Shown piece by piece: positions 1-9,305 of a stretch of 64,000 nt of DNA (positions are counted from its first letter, which is position 1; each line of letters begins with the position of its first letter). The position numbers and the translations under genes were made by a program. The stretch is from Alphaproteobacteria bacterium (lineage in GTDB: Bacteria > Pseudomonadota > Alphaproteobacteria > Ferrovibrionales > Ferrovibrionaceae), in contig CANJGB010000015.1 of the NCBI GenBank assembly GCA_947473805.1, positions 20,801-84,800 on the forward strand, in the 5' to 3' direction. The notes below the pieces were generated by a model that did no database searches, had not been told where the DNA came from, and saw nothing but the letters and a program-made list of their open reading frames with translations.

Positions 1-242
1 AGATAGGGCGCCAGTTCCGCCGGGGCGCCGCTGCGTTCCAGCACGCGCACGATACCGTGGCGAAACTCGCCGCCGCGCTGCGCCATGTCGGCGGTCAGGT
101 CGTACAGGCCGGCGCCGGCATGGGTGTCGATGACCGAGAAGGGTTGCGGCTTCTGCTTCAGCCGCTCCAGCAGCATGACCAGGACGGCGTGTTTCATGAC
201 GTCGGGGAAATTGCCGGCGTGGTAGCCGTGACGATAGTTCAT
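1..242 (-). CDS. rlmJ: 23S rRNA (adenine2030-N6)-methyltransferase RlmJ, N-terminal part
   Basis: Only the first 80 or so codons are inside the window; the gene runs off the left edge. The protein opens with MNYRHGYHAGNFPDVMKH, the family's hallmark start, followed by VIDTHAGAGLYDL, which matches the SAM-binding motif I of RlmJ. The enzyme methylates the N6 of A2030 in 23S rRNA. It lies 10 bp downstream of the glutathione peroxidase on the same strand, so the two may be co-transcribed. The start codon is unambiguous because the conserved N-terminus begins at it. Confidence 0.9.
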   Translation of the reverse strand, partial: MNYRHGYHAGNFPDVMKHAVLVMLLERLKQKPQPFSVIDTHAGAGLYDLTADMAQRGGEFRHGIVRVLERSGAPAELAPY

Positions 243-252
243 GGGTTTTGGA

Positions 253-822
253 TCAAGTCTTGGGCAGGGCGGCTTCGATCGCCTTGATGACCTGCGGCGC
301 GTTCGGCTCGACCGCGGTGGGAAACACGGCGGCCGGCTGGCCATCCGGGCCGATCAGGAACTTGTGGAAATTCCAGCGCGGCATGGCGCCTTCGCCCAGT
401 TCCTGCGCCAGCCATTTGTACAGGGGGTGCGCCTTGCCGCCGATCACCACCAGCTTTTCGGTCAGCGGGAAATCGACCGAAAAGACGGTTTCGCAGAATT
501 CCTTGATCTGGCCGTTGGTGCCCGGCTCCTGGCCGCCGAAGTCGTCAGACGGCACGCCAAGCACGACGAGGCCGCGGGCGCGGTATTTCTCCCACACGGC
601 CTGCAGCCCCTCGTACTGGGGAGTGAAGCCGCATTGCGAGGCGGTATTGACCAGCAGCACCGCCTTGCCGCGGAAATCCGCCATGGGCAGGGGGGCGCCG
701 TCAATGGCGAGGAACGTGAAATCGTAGGCCGACATGGACTTCCTCTGGGCCGCTTCCGGGGCCGCGCCGGGCGCCAGCAGCAGGGCGGCGGCAAGGACGG
801 CAAACCTGAACAGGCGATGCAT
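253..822 (-). CDS. Glutathione peroxidase (Cys type), exported
   Basis: A 189-residue protein reducing peroxides with thiols. Residues 1 to about 25 form a signal peptide (basic start, Leu/Ala-rich core), so it probably acts in the periplasm. The peroxidatic cysteine sits in NTASQCGFTPQY; FGGQEPG carries the catalytic-site Gln and RWNFHKFLI the Trp/Asn. It uses Cys, not selenocysteine. The usual NQF before GGQEPG is replaced by SDDF, a divergence from the textbook motif. A second Cys in EFCETVF could act as resolving residue, as in thioredoxin-dependent members. It is upstream of rlmJ and divergent from the EAL gene. Confidence 0.92.
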   Translation of the reverse strand: MHRLFRFAVLAAALLLAPGAAPEAAQRKSMSAYDFTFLAIDGAPLPMADFRGKAVLLVNTASQCGFTPQYEGLQAVWEKYRARGLVVLGVPSDDFGGQEPGTNGQIKEFCETVFSVDFPLTEKLVVIGGKAHPLYKWLAQELGEGAMPRWNFHKFLIGPDGQPAAVFPTAVEPNAPQVIKAIEAALPKT

Positions 823-911
823 CCGGGACCCTTCCTATGCTGGCAATCAGCCTAGTTCAACGGCGGCGCGGGGCAAGGGATAAAGGCCCGGAAATTAACC
901 ATGCGTCAACC

Positions 912-2168
912 ATGAGCGGTGATGATCGGCTTGGAATTGTGCAAGGTCGCATGTCGCCGATGGCAATGGTGTCCAACGTCCTCCTGATCCTGGCCTACGG
1001 GCTGGCCGCCGCGCTGACCGCCGTGGTCGCGCCGCAGGCTCTTCCTGCGCTCGACCCGCGCGCGGGCCTGGCCATGGGTATCGGCCTGTTCGTCATCGCC
1101 GCCGTGGTGCACGAGACCATGGCCCGGCGCGGGGCGCAGCGCGCGCTCGACGCGGCATTGGGCGACATGCGTCGCAACGCCACCGAAACGGCCGCCGCCC
1201 TCGACGGCGCCCGGCGCGATATCGCGCGTCTGCGCCAGGAACTGACAACGATTGCCGCCGATGCGCGCCTGCAGGTGGAAGACGAACTGGCGCCGGTGCG
1301 CACGCTGCTGGGGGATCTCGCCCGCCGTCTCGACGAGCGCCATTCTACCGGCCCGCGCCTGGGCAGCAGCGTCGCCCCCATCGATCCCGCCAAGGTGCCG
1401 AAGCGCGAGCTGGTCGACAGCGACGAGGAACTGATGACGATCGTGCGCCAGGCGCTCGACGGCAACCGCGTCGACCTGTACCTGCAGCCGGTCGTGTCGC
1501 TGCCGCAGCGCAAGGTTCGCTTCTACGAATGTTTCTCGCGCCTGCGCGGCGACGACGGCACGGTCATCAGCCCCGACCAGTACCTGCCGCTGGCTGCCGA
1601 AACCGGCCTGATCTCGATCATCGACAACATGCTGCTGTTCCGCTGCGTGCACCTGATCCGCCGCATGGGCAGCCGGCGCAGCCGCGCCACCGGTTTCTTC
1701 GTCAACATTTCGGGCCATTCGCTGGCGGACGAGGCCTTCTTCGAGCAGTTCATCGATTTCCTCGACAGCGCCCGCGAACTGTCGGACGCACTGATCTTCG
1801 AATTCAAGGCCGCCGACATGGTGGCCGGGGGCGACGCCGTGCTCGGCCGCCTGGCGCGCCTGGTCGGCATGGGCTTCCGCCTGTCGATGGACGGTGTCGA
1901 CTCACTCGACCTCGACTTCGCCGCGCTGGCGAAGCGCAAGATCAGCTTCCTGAAGGTGGATGCCGAAATTCTGCTGTCGCCCGAGCGGCAGAAGGAAGCC
2001 TCGATCGCCACCGGCGACCTCAAGGCCGCCCTGGGGCGCGCCAATATCGACCTGATCGTCGAGAAGGTGGAGACCGAGCGCACCGTGGTCGACCTGCTCG
2101 ACTACGACGTCGATTTCGGCCAGGGCTACCTGTTCGGCGAGCCGCGCGTCGCCAAGGACGATATCTGA
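912..2168 (+). CDS. Membrane-anchored degenerate EAL-domain protein (TipF-like)
   Basis: About 418 residues. Two hydrophobic segments near the N-terminus (VLLILAYGLAAALTAVV and a second around MGIGLFVIAAVV) are followed by a coiled-coil-prone Ala/Arg/Glu stretch and a C-terminal EAL domain of about 240 residues. The EAL signature reads YECFSRL, and the DDFGTG-type metal loop reads MDGVDSL, so key metal-binding residues for c-di-GMP hydrolysis are missing. This architecture is that of TipF, the Caulobacter c-di-GMP receptor that positions the flagellum; that identity is my inference. No flagellar genes are in the window. Start is uncertain: ATG at 912 or 951 (AAGG just upstream of the latter); an in-frame ATG at 837 is less likely. 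Confidence 0.82.
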   Translation: MSGDDRLGIVQGRMSPMAMVSNVLLILAYGLAAALTAVVAPQALPALDPRAGLAMGIGLFVIAAVVHETMARRGAQRALDAALGDMRRNATETAAALDGARRDIARLRQELTTIAADARLQVEDELAPVRTLLGDLARRLDERHSTGPRLGSSVAPIDPAKVPKRELVDSDEELMTIVRQALDGNRVDLYLQPVVSLPQRKVRFYECFSRLRGDDGTVISPDQYLPLAAETGLISIIDNMLLFRCVHLIRRMGSRRSRATGFFVNISGHSLADEAFFEQFIDFLDSARELSDALIFEFKAADMVAGGDAVLGRLARLVGMGFRLSMDGVDSLDLDFAALAKRKISFLKVDAEILLSPERQKEASIATGDLKAALGRANIDLIVEKVETERTVVDLLDYDVDFGQGYLFGEPRVAKDDI

Positions 2169-2286
2169 CGCTTCAATCTGTAACGCGGGGCGTATAGACT
2201 CCGCCCGTCGGGGCTGCGCAGACCCCCGGCCCTCCCAGATGGTCCGCCATCCAAGTTCTGCTCGACCTTCGCGCCGGAGGCAGGGC

Positions 2287-3570
2287 ATGGCTGACACGAC
2301 GAACACAACAACTCCCCCGACACTGGGCGCGGCCCTGGCCTTCTGGCACCGCCTGGGCTGGATCAGCTTCGGCGGCCCGGCCGGGCAGATCGCCATCATG
2401 CAGAGCGAGCTGGTCGACCGCCGGAAGTGGATCGGCCAGGCGACATTCCTGCATGCGCTGAATTTCTGCATGCTGCTGCCAGGGCCCGAGGCGCAGCAGC
2501 TTGCCACCTATGTCGGCTGGCGGCTGCATGGCTGGCGCGGCGCGGTGGCGGCCGGCGGGCTGTTCGTGCTGCCCGGCGCGCTGGTGATGTTCGCGCTGTC
2601 GTGGCTGCTCGCTGCGCGCGGCAGCGCGCCGCCGGTCGCCGCGATCCTCGGCGGCATCAAGCCGGTCGTCATCGCGATCGTCGTGCATGCGGTGTGGCGG
2701 ATCGGCAGCCGGGCGTTGAAGGGACCGCCGGCCTTCGTCCTCGCGGCGCTGGCGTTCCTCGCGCTCTATTTCGGTCACGTCGATTTTCCGCTCGTTATCC
2801 TTGCCGCCGGGTTGATCGGCGCCTTGTCGGCGCGCTTGCCGGTGTCGCCGTTCCTGGGGGCAAGCCATGGCGACGCCCCGGACATGCCGCATCCGCCGCT
2901 GCCGCGCCGCTGGGTCTTGCGGCTTGCAGGCTACGCCGCCTTGTTCGCGATGCTGTGGGCCGTGCCGGTTGGGGTGGTGCTGCTGCTGATGGGAGTCGAG
3001 CCGTTTGCCGCCATTGCGCGCCTGTTCACGTCGGCGGCCTTCGTGACCTTTGGCGGCGCCTATGCGGTGCTGCCCTATATCGCGGATGCGGCGGTGAACG
3101 ACCTGCACTGGCTGACCGCGCCGGAAATGGTCGATGGCCTGGCACTGGCGGAAACCACGCCGGGGCCGCTGATCCTGGTGCTGCAATATGTCGGCTTCTT
3201 CGCCGGCTGGAAGCATGCCGGGCTGCACGACCCATTGCTGGCGGCCTCGGTCGCGGCGTTGCTGACCACCTACGTGACGTTCCTGCCGTCGTTCCTGTTC
3301 ATCCTGGCCGGTGCACCCTATGTCGAGGCGCTGCGCACCCTGCGCTGGGCGTCATCGGCGCTGGGCGCGATCACCGCGGCGGTGGTCGGCGTGATCCTGA
3401 ACCTGGCCGTGTTTCTCGGCGCGGCGGTGCTGGTGCCGGCGGGCCATGTGGACTGGCTTGCAGTAGTGGTCGCGCTGGTTGCCTTCGCGGCCTTGTGGCG
3501 CTTTCACGTCGCCGTGCACTGGCTGGTGGTCGCCGGCGCCGCGCTCGGCCTGCTGCGCCTGTTGCTCTAG
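2287..3570 (+). CDS. chrA: Chromate transporter ChrA (long, two-domain form)
   Basis: A 427-residue polytopic membrane protein of the CHR superfamily, exporting chromate by a proton-coupled mechanism in characterised members. Both homologous halves are present: the N-terminal one carries SFGGPAGQIAIM and LPGPEAQQLATYVGW, the C-terminal one FVTFGGAYAVLPYI and AETTPGPLILVLQYVGF. Start chosen at the ATG preceded by GGAGG. The TAG stop lies within a CTAG shared with the stop of the convergent FTR1 gene. Substrate assignment rests on family only; no chromate-responsive regulator (ChrB) is adjacent. Confidence 0.92.
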   Translation: MADTTNTTTPPTLGAALAFWHRLGWISFGGPAGQIAIMQSELVDRRKWIGQATFLHALNFCMLLPGPEAQQLATYVGWRLHGWRGAVAAGGLFVLPGALVMFALSWLLAARGSAPPVAAILGGIKPVVIAIVVHAVWRIGSRALKGPPAFVLAALAFLALYFGHVDFPLVILAAGLIGALSARLPVSPFLGASHGDAPDMPHPPLPRRWVLRLAGYAALFAMLWAVPVGVVLLLMGVEPFAAIARLFTSAAFVTFGGAYAVLPYIADAAVNDLHWLTAPEMVDGLALAETTPGPLILVLQYVGFFAGWKHAGLHDPLLAASVAALLTTYVTFLPSFLFILAGAPYVEALRTLRWASSALGAITAAVVGVILNLAVFLGAAVLVPAGHVDWLAVVVALVAFAALWRFHVAVHWLVVAGAALGLLRLLL

Positions 3571-4382
3571 GCGGTTTGCGGCTTGCTGCTGTTGGCGCCG
3601 GTCAGCAGCACGATGATGCCCAGTGTCAGCACCCAGGCGGCGACCTGCAGGCCGGCCGGCCGGTCGATATAGCCGACGAGGGTGCGCAGCACGATACCCG
3701 CCATGCTGTGGTCCGACAGGATGTGCGACGTATCCCACAGGGTGTCGCCCAGGCTGGGGGCGACGTCGGCGGCGATAAGGTATCCCGCCGCCTGCGCGGC
3801 CATGCCGGCGGCCAGCAGCGCGATCAGCGCGGTGGTCACGCCGAACAGCAGCTTCATCGGCAGGCGCAGCAGGCCCAGGTACATCGCCGCACTCAACACG
3901 CCGCCTGCGACGACGCCGGCCAGGCCGCCGGTCAGCATCTGCGCGCCGTCGGTCTCGCCACCGGCGGCGATGCCGTAAAGGAACAACACCACCTCCGCAC
4001 CTTCGCGCAGCACAGCGATGGCAATGACCACGCTCAGCGCCCAGGCCGGCTTTTCGCCCGCGACGATCGCGCTGCCGGCGCGGCCCAAATCGGCCGCCAG
4101 TTCGCGGCCATGCCGGTTCATCCACACATTGTGCCAGGCCAGCATCACGACTGCGATGAGCAGGACTGCCGCGTTGAACAATTCCTGGCCGAAGCCCGCC
4201 GCCGCGTCGGCAATCGCACCGGCGAACACCGCGACCAGGGCCGCGCCGGCCAGGCCCGCGACGAGTCCCGCGCCGATCAGCAGTTTCTGGCGCGGAATGC
4301 CCCGCGTCGCGGCCAGCACGATGCCGACCACGAGGCCAGCCTCGAGGACCTCGCGAAAGACGATGACCAGCGCGGCAAGCAT
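3567..4382 (-). CDS. FTR1-family iron permease (EfeU-like)
   Basis: A 271-residue membrane protein with about seven transmembrane segments. It has two REXXE-type iron motifs characteristic of FTR1: REVLEAGL near residue 10, and LREGAEVVLFLYG around residue 125. FTR1 permeases take up ferric/ferrous iron. It follows the cupredoxin gene by 7 bp on the same strand, so the pair likely forms an iron-uptake operon; no EfeB peroxidase or full EfeO is present. Expression may respond to iron through the candidate Fur box at 4754-4768. Confidence 0.9.
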   Translation of the reverse strand: MLAALVIVFREVLEAGLVVGIVLAATRGIPRQKLLIGAGLVAGLAGAALVAVFAGAIADAAAGFGQELFNAAVLLIAVVMLAWHNVWMNRHGRELAADLGRAGSAIVAGEKPAWALSVVIAIAVLREGAEVVLFLYGIAAGGETDGAQMLTGGLAGVVAGGVLSAAMYLGLLRLPMKLLFGVTTALIALLAAGMAAQAAGYLIAADVAPSLGDTLWDTSHILSDHSMAGIVLRTLVGYIDRPAGLQVAAWVLTLGIIVLLTGANSSKPQTA

Positions 4383-4389
4383 CGCGCGG

Positions 4390-4731
4390 CTACTTTGCGA
4401 CCATCACGCCCTGGGCAGTCTTTTCGTGGTACTCGCCGAAGAAGCTGTATTCGCCGGCCTTCAGCGGCCCAACGTTGAATTTCACTTCCTTGCCGGCCGG
4501 AACGATCTTTTCCAGCTTGAGGCTGCGGCTTTCGAATTCCTCGGCCTTGCCGTCGAGGTTGCGCACCAGCAGCACGAACTTCTTGCCGGCGGGAACTTCA
4601 AGGCGCGGCTGGTCGAACCGGTTGTCCTTGATGCTGAGGGTAATGATCAACGGCTCGTCGGCCTGGGCGGCCGGGATGAGGAAAACAGCGGCTGACACCG
4701 CGAGAAGCGCGGCAAGTAAAATCCGACGCAT
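4390..4731 (-). CDS. Secreted cupredoxin-domain protein partnered with FTR1
   Basis: 113 residues: a signal peptide to about ADEP, then a single cupredoxin beta-barrel. The C-terminal motif EYSFFGEYHEKTAQGVMV aligns with the metal loop of cupredoxins but has Gly where blue-copper proteins have Cys, as in EfeO-type N-terminal domains; the His is kept. It probably binds iron or copper in the periplasm and hands metal to the permease encoded next. I chose the ATG at 4731 because AAAGGGAACG precedes it; an in-frame GTG at 4749 is possible. Confidence 0.85.
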   Translation of the reverse strand: MRRILLAALLAVSAAVFLIPAAQADEPLIITLSIKDNRFDQPRLEVPAGKKFVLLVRNLDGKAEEFESRSLKLEKIVPAGKEVKFNVGPLKAGEYSFFGEYHEKTAQGVMVAK

Positions 4732-4753
4732 GGAACGTTCCCTTTTCACTTTC

Positions 4754-4768
4754 TGCGAGTAATTCTCA
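4754..4768 (-). promoter_or_regulatory. Candidate Fur/iron-responsive operator
   Basis: On the minus strand the sequence TGAGAATTACTCGCA matches 10 of 14 defined positions of the 7-1-7 Fur consensus TGATAATNATTATCA. It lies about 23 bp upstream of the cupredoxin start, in a locally AT-rich patch, in front of an iron-uptake gene pair, which is where a Fur site is expected. Alphaproteobacteria may use Irr or RirA instead, so the regulator is not certain. Confidence 0.45.
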
Positions 4769-4889
4769 TTTTATCCGGCAAATCTAGGTATTACGTGGCC
4801 AAAAGCAAGTGGACAGGCCGCCGCACCATGGCCAAGGGAGGGGCTGGCCGCTATATATCCCGCCGCTCCCATAACCTCCTGGCCGGTCC

Positions 4890-5333
4890 ATGCCTTTCAT
4901 CTTTCCGCACGGCAAGTTCTTCGACGACCTGTCGCTCGGCATGTCGGCGGCGCTGATTCGTACGGTCACGGATGACGACATCGTCAAGTTCGCGGAACTG
5001 ACCGGCGACCTCAACCCGGTGCACCTGAACGAAGCCTATGCCGAAAGCACGCCGTTTGGCCACCGCATCGCCCACGGCATGTTCGCCGCCGGATTGATCT
5101 CGGCGGTGCTGGGCACCAAGCTGCCGGGGCCGGGCACGATCTACCTGTCGCAGGAATTGAAGTTCCGCGCGCCGGTCTATATCGGGGACACCATCGTCGC
5201 GCGGGTGAAGGTCGAGGAGCTGGACGACGTCAAGGCGCGGGCAAGGTTCTCGACAACCTGCACCGTCGCCGACAAGGTGGTGATCGAAGGCATGGCGCTC
5301 GCCATGGTGCCCCGGCGCCAGCAGCTCGCCTGA
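4890..5333 (+). CDS. MaoC-like (R)-specific enoyl-CoA hydratase
   Basis: 147 residues forming one hot-dog fold. The catalytic dyad region of R-hydratases is visible as FAELTGDLNPVHL (Asp and His) and RIAHGMFAAGLIS. Such PhaJ-type enzymes hydrate trans-2-enoyl-CoA to (R)-3-hydroxyacyl-CoA, feeding polyhydroxyalkanoate or other acyl-CoA pools. It lies 17 bp before ribF, possibly co-transcribed, without obvious functional linkage. Length is normal for the PhaJ group. Confidence 0.9.
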   Translation: MPFIFPHGKFFDDLSLGMSAALIRTVTDDDIVKFAELTGDLNPVHLNEAYAESTPFGHRIAHGMFAAGLISAVLGTKLPGPGTIYLSQELKFRAPVYIGDTIVARVKVEELDDVKARARFSTTCTVADKVVIEGMALAMVPRRQQLA

Positions 5334-5350
5334 ACGGTCATCGAACGGAC

Positions 5351-6325
5351 ATGCGGATCATTCAGGACTATCGCGAAGTTCCCGGCGACGCGCGCGGCGC
5401 GGTCGCCGCCCTGGGCAATTTCGACGGCGTGCATCGCGGCCACCAGTCCGTGGTCGCGAAGGTGCGCGCGCTGGCGCAGCAGCACGGCGCGCCGTCCGCC
5501 ATCGTCACGTTCGAACCGCATCCGCGCCAGTTCTTCCGCCCTGCCGATCCGCCGTTCCGGCTGACGCCGTTCCCGTCCAAGGCGCGGCTGCTTGCGGCCC
5601 TGGGCATCGACCTGTTGTTCGCTCTGCCGTTCGACGCCGATCTCGCCCGCCTGGATGCCGAGGCTTTTGCCGCCCAGGTTCTGGCCGGCGGCCTGGGCCT
5701 GCGCCACGTGGTGGTCGGGCGCGACTTCCTGTTCGGACGCGGTCGTTCCGGCACGGTGGCAGGCCTCGCTTCCGCCGGCAGCCGGCTGGGCTTCGAGACC
5801 ACGACCATCGAACCGGTGCCCGAACCCGGTGGCAGCAAGATTTCCTCGTCGCACATCCGCGACCAGCTGCGGGACGGCGACCCGGTCGGCGCGGCAGCGC
5901 TTCTGGGACACTGGTGGGAGGTTGAGGGTGCGGTGGAACAGGGCGACCAGCGCGGCCGCCTGCTGGGCTTCCCCACCGCCAACGTCGCGCTGGGCGACAG
6001 CCTTGTCCCGAAGCTGGGCGTCTATGCGGTGCGCGCCGGCATCGAGGCCGGCGGTACCGTCACATGGCATGACGCGGTTGCGAATATCGGCCTGCGTCCC
6101 ACCTTCGGCAAGGACAAGGTCGCCCTCGAAGTGCACCTGCTCGGCTTCACCGGCGACCTCTACGGCCGGCCGCTGCGTGTGACGTTCAATGCCTTCGTGC
6201 GGCCGGAACAGAAGTTCGCCGGCCTCGACGCGCTGAAGGCGCAGATTGCCGCGGACAGCGCAAAAGCCACGGCCCTGCTGGCCGAACCGTCCCATGCGGC
6301 GGGCCGGTTTGGCTTGCCGGGCTAG
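5351..6325 (+). CDS. ribF: Bifunctional riboflavin kinase/FAD synthetase
   Basis: 324 residues. The N-terminal nucleotidyltransferase domain has LGNFDGVHRGHQ near residue 22 and SSSHIRDQLRDG around residue 165 (FAD synthetase). The C-terminal kinase domain has GRLLGFPTANV near residue 203. It makes FMN and FAD from riboflavin and ATP in the cytoplasm. Upstream of ileS, as in many proteobacteria; 151 bp separate the two genes and contain a hairpin. Confidence 0.96.
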   Translation: MRIIQDYREVPGDARGAVAALGNFDGVHRGHQSVVAKVRALAQQHGAPSAIVTFEPHPRQFFRPADPPFRLTPFPSKARLLAALGIDLLFALPFDADLARLDAEAFAAQVLAGGLGLRHVVVGRDFLFGRGRSGTVAGLASAGSRLGFETTTIEPVPEPGGSKISSSHIRDQLRDGDPVGAAALLGHWWEVEGAVEQGDQRGRLLGFPTANVALGDSLVPKLGVYAVRAGIEAGGTVTWHDAVANIGLRPTFGKDKVALEVHLLGFTGDLYGRPLRVTFNAFVRPEQKFAGLDALKAQIAADSAKATALLAEPSHAAGRFGLPG

Positions 6326-6389
6326 GGCCGCCTTGGTAGAACCCTCGGCCATGGTCACGGCCCCCGGCATCACGTCGCGAATTACCGCC

Positions 6390-6412
6390 CCGGCCCCCGT
6401 CTAAGGGGCCGG
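6390..6412 (+). terminator. Hairpin between ribF and ileS
   Basis: A perfect 8-bp stem (CCGGCCCC with GGGGCCGG) enclosing a 7-nt loop, 65 bp after the ribF stop and 64 bp before the ileS start. There is no T tract after it, so it is either a weak or Rho-assisted terminator or a leader hairpin of ileS. Confidence 0.35.
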
Positions 6413-6476
6413 TCGCCGTACATCTGCGCCGGCGCCTTGCCGCGCCGCTTCCCTGTTTCCCGTATTCAGGTTCGCC

Positions 6477-9305
6477 ATGACCACCGATTACAAGTCCACC
6501 GTATTCCTGCCCGCGACCGACTTCCCGATGAAGGCCGGCCTGCCGAAGCTTGAGCCCGATCTGCTGGCCCGTTGGGAGTCCATCGACCTCTACGGCAAGC
6601 TGCGCGCTGCCTCGAAGGGCCGCCCGAAATGGGTGCTGCACGATGGCCCGCCCTACGCCAACGGCAACATCCACATCGGCCATGCGGTCAACAAGATCCT
6701 GAAGGATGTGGTCAGCCGCTCGCGCCAGATGCTGGGCTTCGACAGCCCGTACGTGCCGGGCTGGGACTGCCACGGTCTGCCGATCGAGTGGAAGATCGAG
6801 GAACAGTACCGCGAGGCCGGTCGCGACAAGGATGCCGTGCCCATCGTCGAGTTCCGGAAAGAGTGCCGCGACTTCGCGACCCACTGGCTGGACACGCAGC
6901 GCGCCGAGTTCAAGCGCCTGGGCGTGGTGGGCGACTGGGGCAATCCCTATACGACGATGACCTTCGATGCCGAGGCGGCCATCGCGGCGGAGTGTCACAA
7001 GTTCCTGATGAACGGCGGCCTGTATCGCGGTTCGAAGCCGGTCATGTGGTCGGTGGTGGAAAAGACCGCCCTGGCCGAGGCCGAGGTCGAATATCACGAG
7101 CACGTCTCCTCGACGGTGTTCGTGAAGTTCCCGGTCGTAAAGGGGCCGGCGGCTTTGGCCGGCGCCAGCGTGGTGATCTGGACGACGACGCCATGGACCC
7201 TGCCGGGCAATCGCGCCGTGGCGCTGAAGGAAGATGCCGATTATGCGCGCATGAAGGTGCGCGAAGTGGGGGAGAAGACGCTGGCCAAGGTCGGCGACGA
7301 GGTTGTCGTCGCGGTCGAGCTGGCGGAGCAGGTGGCCAAGGCCTGCGCCATCACGGCGTGGGATGTGGTCGCGACGCTGAAGGGCGCCGACATCGCCGGG
7401 ACGATCTGCGCGCATCCGCTGCGCGGCCAGGGCTACGAGTTCGACGTGCCGGTCCTGGCCGGCGATTTCGTCACCATGGATACCGGCACCGGCTTCGTGC
7501 ACATCGCGCCGGGCCACGGCAAGGACGACTTCGAACTGTGGTGCCGCCACTTCAAGCAGGAAGACATCCCGTTCACCGTGGCCGAGGACGGCGCGTACTA
7601 TCCTTACGTCCCGCTGTTCGCCGGCAAGAAGGTGCTGAACGACCAGGGCAAGGAAGGCGACGCCAACGGCGCCGTCATCGGCGCCATGGTCGCGGCCAAC
7701 GGTCTGCTGGGCAAGGGCCGGCTGCGCCACCAGTATCCGCATTCGTGGCGCTCGAAGGCGCCGCTGATCTTCCGCAATACGCCGCAATGGTTCATCTCGA
7801 TGGAGACGAACAAGCTGCGCGAGGTGGCGCTGCAGGCCATCGACGACACGCGCTTCGTGCCGCGGTCGGGCCAGACGCGCCTGCGCGGCATGATCGAGCA
7901 GCGGCCCGACTGGGTGATCAGCCGGCAGCGCGCCTGGGGCGTGCCCATCGCCGTGTTCGTCAGCAAGCAGACCGGCGAGACGCTACGCGACCCTGACGTG
8001 AACGACCGCATCGTCCAGGCCTTCAAGGCCGAGGGCGCGGATGCCTGGTTCACCAGCCCGGCCGAGCGTTTCCTGGGCAACAATTACCAGGCCGATGACT
8101 TCGAGCAGGTGAAGGACATCCTCGACGTCTGGTTCGAGTCGGGCTCGACGCACGAGTTCGTGTTGCGCAAGTGGCCCGATCTCAAGTGGCCCGCTGACCT
8201 GTACCTCGAGGGTTCCGACCAGCATCGCGGCTGGTTCCACTCGTCGCTGCTGGAATCGTGCGGCACCAACGGCCGCGCGCCGTACGACGCCGTGCTGACC
8301 CACGGCTTCGTGCTGGACGAGAAGGGCGACAAGATGTCGAAGTCGCTCGGCAATGTCGTCGCGCCGCAGACGGTCATGGACCAGAACGGCGCCGACATCC
8401 TGCGCCTGTGGGTCGTCGCTTCCGACTACGGCGAGGATATCCGTATCGGCCAGACCATCCTGAAGACCCAGGTCGATGCCTATCGCCGCCTGCGCAATAC
8501 GCTGCGCTGGCTGCTGGGCAGCCTTGGCGGCTTCACCGACGCCGAGCGCCTGCCGGTCGGCGAGATGCCGGAACTGGAGCGCTGGGTGCTGCACCGCCTG
8601 GCCGAACTGGACGCCACGGTGCGCCAGGCCTGCGAGGATTTTGACTTCCACAAGCTGTTCGTCGCGGTGTCGACGTTCTGCGCGGTCGATCTCTCGGCCT
8701 TCTACTTCGACATCCGCAAGGACGCGCTCTACTGCGATGCGCCGACGTCGGTCCGCCGCCGCGCCGCGCGCACCGTGCTGGACAAGGTGTTCGAATGCAT
8801 CACCGCCTGGCTGGCGCCGATCCTGGTGTTCACGGCGGAAGAGGCGTGGCTGTCGCGCTATCCGTCCGCTGACGGCAGCGTGCACCTGCGTACCTTCCCG
8901 GAGGTGCCGGCGGACTGGCGCAACGACGACCTGGCAGCGCGCTGGGCGAAGATCCGTGAGCTGCGTCGCGTCGTGACCGGTGCGCTTGAGATCGAGCGCG
9001 CGGCCAAGCGTCTGGGGTCCAGCCTGCAGGCGCTGCCGGTGGTCTATGCCTCCGCCGAGCTGCTGGCGCCGCTGGACGGCGTCGATTTCGCGGAAATCTG
9101 CATCACCTCGGGCGTGGCCCTCAGCACCGAGGCGCCGCCGGCCGATGCATTCCGCCTGGACGACGTGCCGGGCGTCGCGGTCTCGCCCGTCGCGGCGGGC
9201 GGCAGCAAGTGCCTGCGCTGCTGGCAGGTCCTGCCCGAGGTCGGCACCGTGCCGGGTCATGCCGACCTGTGCCATCGCTGCGCCGGCGCCCTGGTGGCGG
9301 CATGA
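6477..9305 (+). CDS. ileS: Isoleucine--tRNA ligase
   Basis: 942-residue class I aminoacyl-tRNA synthetase charging tRNA-Ile. HIGH signature in [13 protein letters not shown] near residue 65, editing domain in the middle ([11 protein letters not shown]), KMSKS motif as DKMSKSLGN near residue 620, and a C-terminal zinc finger with two CxxC-type pairs (CLRCW and CHRC). Full length, bacterial type. The last codons overlap the first codon of lspA by 4 bp, indicating translational coupling. Confidence 0.98.
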   Translation: MTTDYKSTVFLPATDFPMKAGLPKLEPDLLARWESIDLYGKLRAASKGRPKWVLHDGPPYANGNIHIGHAVNKILKDVVSRSRQMLGFDSPYVPGWDCHGLPIEWKIEEQYREAGRDKDAVPIVEFRKECRDFATHWLDTQRAEFKRLGVVGDWGNPYTTMTFDAEAAIAAECHKFLMNGGLYRGSKPVMWSVVEKTALAEAEVEYHEHVSSTVFVKFPVVKGPAALAGASVVIWTTTPWTLPGNRAVALKEDADYARMKVREVGEKTLAKVGDEVVVAVELAEQVAKACAITAWDVVATLKGADIAGTICAHPLRGQGYEFDVPVLAGDFVTMDTGTGFVHIAPGHGKDDFELWCRHFKQEDIPFTVAEDGAYYPYVPLFAGKKVLNDQGKEGDANGAVIGAMVAANGLLGKGRLRHQYPHSWRSKAPLIFRNTPQWFISMETNKLREVALQAIDDTRFVPRSGQTRLRGMIEQRPDWVISRQRAWGVPIAVFVSKQTGETLRDPDVNDRIVQAFKAEGADAWFTSPAERFLGNNYQADDFEQVKDILDVWFESGSTHEFVLRKWPDLKWPADLYLEGSDQHRGWFHSSLLESCGTNGRAPYDAVLTHGFVLDEKGDKMSKSLGNVVAPQTVMDQNGADILRLWVVASDYGEDIRIGQTILKTQVDAYRRLRNTLRWLLGSLGGFTDAERLPVGEMPELERWVLHRLAELDATVRQACEDFDFHKLFVAVSTFCAVDLSAFYFDIRKDALYCDAPTSVRRRAARTVLDKVFECITAWLAPILVFTAEEAWLSRYPSADGSVHLRTFPEVPADWRNDDLAARWAKIRELRRVVTGALEIERAAKRLGSSLQALPVVYASAELLAPLDGVDFAEICITSGVALSTEAPPADAFRLDDVPGVAVSPVAAGGSKCLRCWQVLPEVGTVPGHADLCHRCAGALVAA

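Noticed and set aside
2427..4478. Long plus-strand open frame of about 680 codons across chrA and the FTR1 gene
   Set aside because: Arg/Ala/Gly-rich composition typical of a GC-rich shadow frame; it overlaps two clear genes on both strands.
6186..7787. Minus-strand open frame of about 530 codons opposite ileS and ribF
   Set aside because: Arg/His/Gln-rich translation with no domain; antisense to two conserved genes.
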